Shown: piece after piece, positions 1-6,617 of the stretch
Layout of the letters: each line of letters starts with the position of its first letter
How positions within the stretch are numbered: the stretch's first letter is position 1
NCBI GenBank assembly: GCA_030598885.1
Contig: JAUVOZ010000039.1
Location: 1-13,314, forward strand
Source of the DNA: Anaerolineae bacterium
GTDB taxonomy: Bacteria > Chloroflexota > Anaerolineae > Anaerolineales > E44-bin32
Direction: 5' to 3'
DNA: 13,314 nt
Program-made: the position numbers and the translations under genes
The notes under the pieces: model-generated
Told to the model about the DNA's origin: nothing
Databases searched by the model: none
What the model saw: the letters and a program-made list of their open reading frames with translations, nothing else

Positions 1-57
1 ATTTAAATGAGATGTATTGCTTTGGATCTTTTGTAGATCTAATCCTTTGATTGGTGC

Positions 58-1224
58 TCAGGTCGAGGTGTCCTGGTTTTGATAGGCGATCTGGCCATCG
101 ATGAATGTTATCGCCGCACCCCTATCACCTAAAATAATCAAATCTGCTTTCGCACCAACTCGGATTTCACCGATCTCTGTCCAGCCCATATGTCGAGCCG
201 GGCTGGTACTGCAGATCATGGCGGCGTCATGTTCTGAGAAGCCCCAATTACACAAATTCATGAATAGATCCATTCCTGTCGCAATACTGCCAGCCAGGGT
301 GCCTTCCTCTTTAAGATATGCCTTATCAGTCTCTAGGAGAACCTTCGTACCGATGAAATCATATTCGCCAGGTGGAAGCCCAGCTAACATGGTGGCGTCA
401 GTAACGGCTCCCATTCCAAGCAGACCTTTGAGGCGGAAGATTAATTCAATCATCCGGGGGTGGACATGTTGACCGTCGGCTATTATTTCGAGCCATACTC
501 GGTTATCCAAAAGCGCGGCAATCACAATGCCAGGCTCACGGTGATGGATTCGCCTCATGCCATTATACGTGTGGGTCAAATGGTTTATTCCCCAATCAAA
601 GCCCTTCTGTGCTTGATCGTACGTGGCATCTGAGTGCGCAGCTGATACGGTTACCCCTTGAGAGAGCATGAGATCAACGACTTCTCGTGCTCCGGGTAAC
701 TCGGGAGCAATGTCGAATAATTTCAGGTTACCTTTGCAGGCTTCAATGATCTCTTTTGCTTCTTCCAAATCAGGCGTCCGGAGCCAGGAGGGATTATTCG
801 CGCCACGCGCAGGAGAGGATTTGTTGAAGAAGGGGCCTTCAACATGAATGCCCATGATGCGTGCGCCAGACTCTTGCTGTGCTATTGCTACTGAGATTTC
901 GCTGCAATTCTTCTTTATTGCTTGAATGGATTTGCCAGCGGTTGTTGCGAGAAAGGCAGTCACACCTTGGCTAGCAAGTTTGTCTGCTAATTGCAGGACC
1001 TTCTCAGGATCCACTTGCATGAGATTAATGCCATAAGAACCGTGGATGTGCAGGTCGATCAAGCCTGGAACGCAGGTCTTTCCTCTGCATCCAATAAGAG
1101 TATCTTCACCTGAAGGTGTAATCTTTTCCCCGATGTCTTTGATCAGGTTGTTCCTGATTAATATGTTCGTGGGCTTTAACTCTTCTTCTGAGGCGATCTT
1201 TACATTCTGAAGGAGGTATCCCAT
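58..1224 (-). CDS. nagA: N-acetylglucosamine-6-phosphate deacetylase (NagA/AgaA family)
   Basis: The 388-residue protein is full length for NagA, a cytoplasmic amidohydrolase that removes acetate from N-acetylhexosamine 6-phosphate to give hexosamine 6-phosphate. Visible motifs are the HxH metal motif in GLIDLHIHG (His59, His61), the metal-binding Glu129 in HVEGPFFN, His197 in SAAHSD, His218 in THTYNGM, HHREPG (about 227-232), DGQHVHP (250-256) and the probable catalytic Asp276 in AVTDATMLAG. The segment that reads GTHNP in E. coli NagA reads GANNP here, so the family His143 position is Asn143. The start ATG has a modest AAGG six bases upstream. It is the last gene of the leftward operon, 106 bases after the COG4821-type SIS gene. 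Family assignment is firm; whether the substrate is GlcNAc-6-P, GalNAc-6-P or another N-acyl sugar is open. Confidence 0.93.
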   Translation of the reverse strand: MGYLLQNVKIASEEELKPTNILIRNNLIKDIGEKITPSGEDTLIGCRGKTCVPGLIDLHIHGSYGINLMQVDPEKVLQLADKLASQGVTAFLATTAGKSIQAIKKNCSEISVAIAQQESGARIMGIHVEGPFFNKSSPARGANNPSWLRTPDLEEAKEIIEACKGNLKLFDIAPELPGAREVVDLMLSQGVTVSAAHSDATYDQAQKGFDWGINHLTHTYNGMRRIHHREPGIVIAALLDNRVWLEIIADGQHVHPRMIELIFRLKGLLGMGAVTDATMLAGLPPGEYDFIGTKVLLETDKAYLKEEGTLAGSIATGMDLFMNLCNWGFSEHDAAMICSTSPARHMGWTEIGEIRVGAKADLIILGDRGAAITFIDGQIAYQNQDTST

Positions 1225-1281
1225 ATTGAACCTTAAATGAGACTCTGTGGACTATCTATATACAAATCAATTATCGATGAA

Positions 1282-1298
1282 GTCACCGTGCGAGTGAC
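1282..1298 (-). other. Small hairpin between SIS gene and nagA
   Basis: GTCAC and GTGAC arms of five bases enclose a seven-base loop in the 106-base gap between the COG4821-type SIS gene and nagA. No U-run follows, so it is more likely a minor processing or spacing element than a terminator. It could be chance. Confidence 0.25.
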
Positions 1299-1330
1299 AG
1301 TCTGAATAACTTGTATTTTCCAACGAGCCC

Positions 1331-2080
1331 TTATCCCGGGTATCGGTCGAAAAATCGTATCCTAGGTCCGTATTTCATAAATAATTTTTCATTATGATCC
1401 ATTGAGACATCGAGATTTGCACTGACAAATATTGGGGGCTGTATCCCCTTCTCGATAAGGATGGAGGCAACTTCACATACAATCACGTTCAAAATAACGG
1501 CATTCAATACGGTTGTACATGGTCCTGCTTTTATCTTTGAATCCTCGAGATCGATAAGCGCATCTCCGAGAGGACCAGCATTATCGATCACTAGATCAGC
1601 AATCTCATATAGCTTTTTACCACTAGGATCACGGGAAGGGACTTCGGTTGAATAGTCCATCGAGGTTATGGCCACCACTGTTAATCCGCGCTCCTTGGCT
1701 GAACGCGCAATTTCGATTGGCGTAGGGTTTCTTCCTGAGTTTGACAAGACGATGATTAGATCTCCTGGATCAGCGTCGTGGGTTTCAAAAAGGATCTTGC
1801 CGAATCCAACAAGTTTTTCAAGAGCGCTTCCCTTGAAGGGTCCCGTATATGGCATTTGATCGGGGTCTAAAATGGGGTTAACTGCTGCAAGTCCCCCTGC
1901 TCTACACCAGAACTCCTCTACCAGAATGTGAGTATGGCCTGAACCAAACGCGTGTATAAGTCCTCCCCGCTCGATCACATCTGCGATCATCTCAGATGCA
2001 GTACGAATAGAATCCCACTGATCATTCTCAATTCGCTTGATCCTTTTTTGGATCTCTTGAAAATATGTCTTTCCGGACAT
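1331..2080 (-). CDS. SIS-domain phosphosugar-binding protein (COG4821/UPF0309 type)
   Basis: A 249-residue cytoplasmic protein with a single sugar isomerase (SIS) domain. The phosphosugar-binding signatures are FGSGHTHIL (about 45-53) and LSNSGRNPTP (about 112-121), the latter being the serine-rich loop that grips the phosphate. The pattern resembles the uncharacterised COG4821/UPF0309 group, related to MurQ and GmhA, rather than GlmS. The ATG is preceded by AGGAG at seven bases, giving a well supported start. It lies between the PTS IIC gene and nagA, so it probably acts on the phosphorylated, N-acetylated or deacetylated sugar. The reaction is unknown: isomerase, etherase-like lyase or sugar-phosphate sensor are all possible. 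Two different SIS proteins in one operon suggest separate steps. Confidence 0.85.
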   Translation of the reverse strand: MSGKTYFQEIQKRIKRIENDQWDSIRTASEMIADVIERGGLIHAFGSGHTHILVEEFWCRAGGLAAVNPILDPDQMPYTGPFKGSALEKLVGFGKILFETHDADPGDLIIVLSNSGRNPTPIEIARSAKERGLTVVAITSMDYSTEVPSRDPSGKKLYEIADLVIDNAGPLGDALIDLEDSKIKAGPCTTVLNAVILNVIVCEVASILIEKGIQPPIFVSANLDVSMDHNEKLFMKYGPRIRFFDRYPG

Positions 2081-2118
2081 AGCAAGTCTCCTCTCTCAAT
2101 CGAAGTTTCCCCTAACAT

Positions 2119-2161
2119 AATGAGTAGAGGGGTTCAGCTGTGGCTATCCCCTCTACTCATT
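2119..2161 (-). other. Strong intra-operon stem-loop after the IIC gene
   Basis: A perfect 14-base inverted repeat (AATGAGTAGAGGGG at 2119-2132 and its complement at 2148-2161) flanks a 15-base loop. It sits in the 123-base gap between the end of the IIC gene and the start of the COG4821-type SIS gene. On the minus-strand transcript no U-tract follows the stem; the next bases are AUGUUAGGGG. That argues against a classical intrinsic terminator and fits an mRNA-stabilising or processing element that separates the abundant PTS mRNA from the downstream enzyme genes. Partial termination remains possible. The repeat itself is directly visible; its role is inferred. Confidence 0.75.
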
Positions 2162-2203
2162 TGTGTCCTTTGCTCAGGAAGCTCAGGACTTGTGGTATCG
2201 AAC

Positions 2204-3496
2204 TTATGGGGTAAAGCCGAACGGAAGTCCTATCAGTCTTAAGATGCCGGCGATCACGATTCCGTCAGGAACAAGGAACCCGATGTTAACCGCACCTAAT
2301 GACGCCAGATCTCCGAAGAGTTGTACGTCATACGCCCATGCGCCTAATAGCCATCCTAGGAAACACCAAAGGAAGCCACCAAGGATTGCTCCTTTTACTC
2401 CACCGGTCGCATTCCCAAAGATAGCTCCCGACCCAGAAGCGAAGAAAGCCCCGATCATGTTGGGTAGAGGCACAGGCCAGCCGATGACGATAACCAGTCC
2501 AATCGCAGCTATTTGTGCGATTGTCCCGGTGATCAAGCCGATGAGCAGCGACGTTGGAGCGAATGAGTAGATTACAGGGCAGTCGAGTGCAGGCACAGCT
2601 CCAGGGACCACCTTATCCGCGATACCCTTGAAGGCCGGAACAAGGTCTGCAATGAACATGCGTACACCTTGAAGGAGTACAAGAACACCAGCTGTAAAGC
2701 CCATTGAGATCAAGAGGGCGAAGACGATATAGTTCTGCCCTCCGCTGAGGTTTTCCTCAACGTAGGCTGGCCCCGCAATAAGCACCGCTGGGATTGTAAC
2801 TAGGAGCATGATGATGGACATTGAGACGGACATGTCACGGAAGAAATCAAAGCCTGAGGGCATTTTGATATCTTCTGCGCTCTGTTCCGGTTTGCCGACG
2901 AAGCGTGCCAAGTAGGCACCTATCACACACAGAAATGTCTGGCCGTGTCCAAAAGCTATCGTGTCGCCGCCTGTAATCTTACGCATGATGGGCTGCGCCC
3001 AAGCAGGAAACAGTGTTGTATATAGCCCTTGAGCGATGGTTCCGATGATCACGACCCAAAGCGACGGTAACCCCATAACATGCAAGGTAATGGCCCATAC
3101 ACCAGCGTGGATCCAAAGCATATGCCCGGTAAGGTAGATGTATTTCCAGGGTGTGATCCTGGCTAACAGGACATTCGCAAGGAAACCAAATGCTAGAATA
3201 AGAGCCGTTTCTCGACCAAGGACAGGGGCCACGGCTGCAACCACAGCTTCATCCTGCGGGAAAAATCCCTCCAGACCATAGGCTGCGAAAATCATATCGC
3301 TTACCGGTATGAGGGCAGTGATTAGGGCGCCAATCCCGACGATCATGATCAGGAAACCGAGGACTGTCTTCAATGTACCGACAAAGACATCCTTACCAGA
3401 TTTCCCTTGAACGATGAGACCAACAAGAGCCACTAATCCCAGAACGATCGCAGGTGTCCCGAAGAACTCAACAACGATATTAAGTATAGTCTCCAT
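2204..3496 (-). CDS. PTS transporter subunit IIC, ascorbate (UlaA/SgaT) class
   Basis: A very hydrophobic integral membrane protein of about 430 residues, the sugar channel of a PTS permease. It matches UlaA/SgaT along its length: TGHMLW near residue 120, AFGHGQTF, the KMPSGFDFFRD region, GVRMFIADLVPAF, and VPGAVPALDCPVIYSFAP, which parallels the UlaA segment around LAIDCAAIYSFAP. About ten or eleven hydrophobic segments can be seen. An ATG five codons upstream (3511) is in frame, but a GGAGG lies between the two ATGs, eight bases before the one at 3496, so 3496 is the better start. It follows the IIB gene by 57 bases. The class is clear; the substrate is probably not ascorbate, because the neighbours are amino-sugar enzymes and no ascorbate-pathway gene is present. 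Confidence 0.9.
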   Translation of the reverse strand: METILNIVVEFFGTPAIVLGLVALVGLIVQGKSGKDVFVGTLKTVLGFLIMIVGIGALITALIPVSDMIFAAYGLEGFFPQDEAVVAAVAPVLGRETALILAFGFLANVLLARITPWKYIYLTGHMLWIHAGVWAITLHVMGLPSLWVVIIGTIAQGLYTTLFPAWAQPIMRKITGGDTIAFGHGQTFLCVIGAYLARFVGKPEQSAEDIKMPSGFDFFRDMSVSMSIIMLLVTIPAVLIAGPAYVEENLSGGQNYIVFALLISMGFTAGVLVLLQGVRMFIADLVPAFKGIADKVVPGAVPALDCPVIYSFAPTSLLIGLITGTIAQIAAIGLVIVIGWPVPLPNMIGAFFASGSGAIFGNATGGVKGAILGGFLWCFLGWLLGAWAYDVQLFGDLASLGAVNIGFLVPDGIVIAGILRLIGLPFGFTP

Positions 3497-3553
3497 CTTG
3501 CTTCCCTCCATTTGATAGTGATTAAATCCTTGAGTTGTTAACCGCTGAGCAAA

Positions 3554-3847
3554 TTAATCCATAGATAATGCTCCTTTCTCGATTAGGACAGGTTTGATCC
3601 GTTCAGTGATATGTTCTTTGTCTATCAGGTTCTCCAATAAGACGACTGAAGCGTCTGTTTCTTTCAAAAAGCTCTCCATGTCTTTCGGCGCAACGATAAT
3701 GTCGACTTGTCCACCTCCCTTGAAGGAACCAAGATCCCAGGGGATAATTTCAGCCTGAACATTGAGATCCTTTAAAATCTCCTCAAGAAACATCTTCAGC
3801 ATCAAGCTGGTCCCAAAGCCCATCCCACACAATGTTACGATTCGCAT
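3554..3847 (-). CDS. PTS subunit IIB, ascorbate/galactitol (Ula/Gat) class
   Basis: A 97-residue cytoplasmic phosphocarrier that passes phosphate from IIA to the incoming sugar. The N-terminus MRIVTLCGMGFGTSLMLK carries the phosphorylatable cysteine (Cys7) in the P-loop-like CGxGxGTS motif typical of small IIB proteins of the Ula/Gat type. The length matches UlaB (about 100 residues). A TTG four codons upstream is in frame, but the ATG at 3847 is preceded by GGAGG at five bases, so I use it. The gene lies 27 bases after IIA and 57 before IIC, giving the order IIA-IIB-IIC. Confidence 0.92.
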   Translation of the reverse strand: MRIVTLCGMGFGTSLMLKMFLEEILKDLNVQAEIIPWDLGSFKGGGQVDIIVAPKDMESFLKETDASVVLLENLIDKEHITERIKPVLIEKGALSMD

Positions 3848-3874
3848 TTGTGCCTCCAATAACGTTTAGCTTTG

Positions 3875-4396
3875 TTAAAGACTCTCTAAAGACCCTGAGG
3901 TCGGCTCTGATCCACTATTCAAGGAGCGGATCACAGAGACAAGCTCTTGATCATCAGATGCGGTCCGGATGCGTTCCACAGCAGCAGGGTCCATTAGCAA
4001 CTTCGCCAATTGTTGAAGGGCGGTAATGTGAGCCTGTTTATCTACTGCACCAAAAGCAAGGACAATGTCAACCGGATCGTTATCCGGATGACCAAAAGGC
4101 ACCGGCGTCGCCAAGGTGACCATGCCGAAAGTGGGCTCAATCACACCGTCCTCAGGGCGAGCGTGGAGCAATACAATTCCAGGCGCGATGACTGCGTAAG
4201 CTCCCATATCGCGAAACACTTGTTTCATGGCATCAATATAATGTTGTTCAACTGTGCCGGCGTCGACGAGCAATTTCCCCACCTGGTCTGCCGCTTCTTC
4301 CCAGGTTGAAACGCTTTGCCGAGCCTGAACTGTCAATTCAGTCAACAGGTCCAACAAGTTTGGATGGTTATCTGGTCCTTTCGCTTTCTCAGACAT
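3875..4396 (-). CDS. PTS subunit IIA, UlaC/mannitol-fructose type
   Basis: A 173-residue cytoplasmic phosphocarrier that takes phosphate from HPr. The active histidine is His78 in APGIVLLHARPEDGV, aligning with the histidine of MPHGRPEEGV in UlaC; NDPVDIVLAFGAVD also matches UlaC (NDPVDILITMAAVD). It is about 20 residues longer than UlaC, with a short polar N-terminal extension (MSEKAKGPDN) and a Ser/Pro/Gly-rich tail. Its ATG overlaps the end of the upstream SIS gene by eight bases (ATGTCTGA), and there is no strong Shine-Dalgarno, so translation is probably coupled to the upstream gene. Confidence 0.92.
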   Translation of the reverse strand: MSEKAKGPDNHPNLLDLLTELTVQARQSVSTWEEAADQVGKLLVDAGTVEQHYIDAMKQVFRDMGAYAVIAPGIVLLHARPEDGVIEPTFGMVTLATPVPFGHPDNDPVDIVLAFGAVDKQAHITALQQLAKLLMDPAAVERIRTASDDQELVSVIRSLNSGSEPTSGSLESL

Positions 4397-5441
4397 CCAA
4401 GATCACCACTGGGTCAAGGTTAGCCGGTTGATCTGGGTTAAGACCCTTGGCCAACGCCCGTTGCAATGCGAGCAGTTGAAGGAACGGCAGATAGAGTGGG
4501 GCGCGCCAACCTGAGGGCAGACCGCTGGCCAAGGTGACCACGTTATCTCCAGCTTGTTCAATCTGATTGTTTGGCGATTCGGCCAGGATGATAGTTCGGG
4601 CGCCTAAGTCCTGCATTTCGCGCATAACCGCCAGCTCATGATCCTGTGCCTGCTCACTAAGAAGGCCGATCACTAGGCTTTGGTCGTCGACCATAGATTT
4701 CGGTCCATGACGAAATTCAAGGAAGTGGTAGGCTTCGGAATAACTCAGTGAAATTTCCTTCATTTTAAGCATCGCTTCGCTGGCAACACCATATAGCGGA
4801 CCGCTGCCGAGGAAGAAGAAGCGTTGTAGGAACGTATCCCGGCCAAGCTCAGAAGCGAGGGGGGCATATGTGTCGATGAGCTGCTTTGCAGCTATGGTCA
4901 AAGTGTCTTCGAAGCCTCTGGGTGGATCAGGTAGGAGCCACCAGGCAATTGCCAGCATCATGCTGGTGAAGGACCTAGTCTGAGCGATGCCTTCTTCCTG
5001 GGCATCTGGGGTGCTTATCGCCTTAGTGGTTAATGCAGTCAAGCGCCGGTCTGGGTAGCAGGTGATAGCCAGTGAGTCGCCATATCCACCGGCGTGGAAG
5101 GTCTCTACACTTCGCAGGGTTTCACTGGTCTCTGCTGAGCGTGAGATAGCCACCAGCAGAGTGTTGGTCCCTTTTTGGAGCCAGCTGGAAGGGAATAGCA
5201 GTAGATCGGAGGCTGGGGCTGCGCGGGCGATAACTCCATTGGTGGCTTCGGCCATGCGTGCAGCCCAAAGTGAGAGGTAATAGGTAGACCCGCATCCGGT
5301 AAAGAGCAGGCGTTGGTAGGATGTCGGATCCGGGATCTGGGTGGGGTCCATTTCGCTTAGCCGGTGAAGCGTTGCCTGCCATATATCAGGTTGACTGAAT
5401 ATTTCGGTGTGCGTATGTTTCCCGTTGGAGAGTTCGGTCAC
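4389..5441 (-). CDS. Double-SIS sugar-phosphate isomerase/deaminase (AgaS / GlmS isomerase-like)
   Basis: The 350-residue protein carries two SIS domains (about 45-185 and 205-340) and no glutaminase domain, like AgaS, NagB-II and FrlB-type enzymes that convert hexosamine 6-phosphate to ketose 6-phosphate and ammonia. Motifs include FTGCGSTYYL (47-56), ISRSAETSET (99-108), KMKEISLSYSEAY and FRHGPKSMVDD. Glu229 and His245 have the same 16-residue spacing as catalytic Glu488 and His504 of GlmS. The reading frame is open to 5618, inside the repressor gene, but GTG at 5441 has GGAGG nine bases upstream and lies 28 bases after the repressor stop, so it is the likely start. The SRSGE signature reads SRSAE here. 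The next gene (IIA) overlaps by eight bases. Substrate is inferred from NagA in the same operon. Confidence 0.87.
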   Translation of the reverse strand: MTELSNGKHTHTEIFSQPDIWQATLHRLSEMDPTQIPDPTSYQRLLFTGCGSTYYLSLWAARMAEATNGVIARAAPASDLLLFPSSWLQKGTNTLLVAISRSAETSETLRSVETFHAGGYGDSLAITCYPDRRLTALTTKAISTPDAQEEGIAQTRSFTSMMLAIAWWLLPDPPRGFEDTLTIAAKQLIDTYAPLASELGRDTFLQRFFFLGSGPLYGVASEAMLKMKEISLSYSEAYHFLEFRHGPKSMVDDQSLVIGLLSEQAQDHELAVMREMQDLGARTIILAESPNNQIEQAGDNVVTLASGLPSGWRAPLYLPFLQLLALQRALAKGLNPDQPANLDPVVILDV

Positions 5442-5469
5442 AATTGTGTGCCTCCGAGCGTTGACCCGG

Positions 5470-6237
5470 CTAAACCAGGATGACTTCGACGCCAAGCGAT
5501 CGGATCTTAGCGATAAGCTGGTCAGGCGTCTGTTTATCGGTGACCAACAACGTCGCGTCGATGATAGGAGCTGTCCGGCTGGCGGCGACATGCCCGAATT
5601 TTGTGTGATCGGCAACAATGATCACTGTATCGCCAATCGCCATGATTGCCCGGTCAGTCATTAATTCTTGGTGGTGGTCGCTGGTGAGGCCATATTCTGG
5701 GTCGATCCCGCGCATACCCATGATCACCTTGTCCACCCGCAGGTCGTGCAGTGCGGCTTCGGCGATGTGCCCGATGAGTGATAGTTCGCTGATCCGTAAG
5801 AACCCGCCTACAACTATGACATTGATCTCAGGCGAAGTAGCCAAAGCGTTGGCTACGGTTAGGGCGTTGGTGACAACGGTCAGGTTACTGCGTTCGCGAA
5901 GAGCTTCAGCCACTGCCAGTGCCGTGGTTCCCGAGCCAATATAAATTGTTTCTCCTTCTTTGATCATGCTCGCCACGGCTTGACCGATGCGTCGCTTGGA
6001 TACTGCTTGTTCTCTAATCCGGTCTAATATGGGCGGTTCGTTGAGCATCCTTCGTTGATTGGGGGTGATTGCTCCACCGTGGACTCGCATAATCAGACCA
6101 CGGACGCTAAGCTCTTGTAGATCACGCCTTATGGTCATCTCACTCACACCGAATTCGTGTGAGAGATCGGAAACAGTTGCATGCCCATCCGCTTCAACCA
6201 ATTGGTGAATGCGGCGGTGTCGTTCTTCCTTTAGCAT
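5470..6237 (-). CDS. DeoR/GlpR-family transcriptional repressor
   Basis: A 255-residue regulator of full family length. The N-terminal winged helix-turn-helix is clear: LKEERHRRIHQLVEADGHATVSDLS, then FGVSEMTIRRDLQEL (about 29-43), then RGLIMRVHGGAI. The C-terminal domain is the sugar-phosphate-sensing DeoRC fold, with GSGTTALAVAEAL (about 101-113), TNALTVANALA and VIVADHTKFG. Members usually repress a sugar operon until a phosphorylated intermediate binds. It is the first gene of the operon, and a palindrome overlapping its promoter is a probable operator, so it is likely autoregulated. The start is set by the HTH domain; no good Shine-Dalgarno precedes the ATG, suggesting weak translation of the repressor. 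Confidence 0.93.
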   Translation of the reverse strand: MLKEERHRRIHQLVEADGHATVSDLSHEFGVSEMTIRRDLQELSVRGLIMRVHGGAITPNQRRMLNEPPILDRIREQAVSKRRIGQAVASMIKEGETIYIGSGTTALAVAEALRERSNLTVVTNALTVANALATSPEINVIVVGGFLRISELSLIGHIAEAALHDLRVDKVIMGMRGIDPEYGLTSDHHQELMTDRAIMAIGDTVIIVADHTKFGHVAASRTAPIIDATLLVTDKQTPDQLIAKIRSLGVEVILV

Positions 6238-6302
6238 TGATTATCAGATAAGCTTATGTATCGTCGGGTTAGCTTGAATTGACTTGATCGTTGGCTTGTT
6301 AT

Positions 6303-6331
6303 ATGCTAGAACAAATATGTTTGATTGTCAA
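6303..6331 (-). promoter_or_regulatory. Sigma70-type promoter of the leftward PTS operon
   Basis: On the minus strand a consensus -35 box TTGACA (6331-6326) is followed after 17 bases by a 4/6 -10 box TAGCAT (6308-6303). Transcription would start near 6296, leaving a leader of about 58 bases before the repressor ATG. The -35 box lies inside the palindrome at 6318-6342, so a bound repressor would block RNA polymerase. Confidence 0.65.
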
Positions 6332-6342
6332 CTAATCAAACA
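6318..6342. promoter_or_regulatory. Palindromic operator, probable DeoR-family repressor site
   Basis: A perfect inverted repeat, TGTTTGATT (6318-6326) and AATCAAACA (6334-6342), separated by GTCAACT. The 9-7-9 arrangement puts the arm centres 16 bases apart, about one and a half helical turns. It sits between divergent arms of the locus and covers the -35 box of the leftward promoter. A weaker rightward promoter may also overlap it (TTGATT at 6321, 17 bases, TATCGA at 6344), so one site could control both arms. The symmetry is seen directly; assignment to the neighbouring DeoR protein is inferred. Confidence 0.75.
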
Positions 6343-6617
6343 ATATCGAACACGTCCTTGGTCTTTTTTGTGCTGTTTTAGTGTTCCAAAACGATCAAAG
6401 GGCATGTACAAGCAAACATCTGCATGAGGTAGAACACCGAGAGGGCGGAGACGTTACTGATTGTTTACCCGAACAGATGCCAGAGGAGTATCTAATAGAG
6501 CATAATCTCCCACTTGTATGATCTAGGCGTATGAAATCTCGGCCTTCCAAGGTAAATAAACTACTGAATCATATCACTGGTCAGTTTATCAAGTCTCATA
6601 GTATCAGGAGGATATCA
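6343..6617 (+). other. Long non-coding leader before cutC
   Basis: About 275 bases lie between the operator and the cutC start. No convincing protein, tRNA or known riboswitch was recognised. An in-frame ATG at 6531 would add 29 residues to CutC, but they do not resemble the family. CATAAT near 6510 could be a -10 box, but no matching -35 box is visible. The segment ends with a strong AGGAGG (6606-6611) six bases before the cutC ATG. If the rightward promoter overlaps the operator, this is a long 5' untranslated region. Confidence 0.45.

Noticed and set aside
44..54. TTTGATTG near the end of nagA as a second operator half-site
   Set aside because: It is a single eight-base half-match without a partner arm and lies after the last gene.
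5442..5618. Longer isomerase gene starting inside the DeoR gene
   Set aside because: It would overlap the repressor by about 150 bases in another frame; GTG at 5441 with GGAGG nine bases upstream is a better start.
6531..6617. Upstream in-frame ATG for cutC
   Set aside because: The 29 added residues do not resemble CutC, whereas the ATG at 6618 has a strong AGGAGG and begins with the canonical MLEI sequence.
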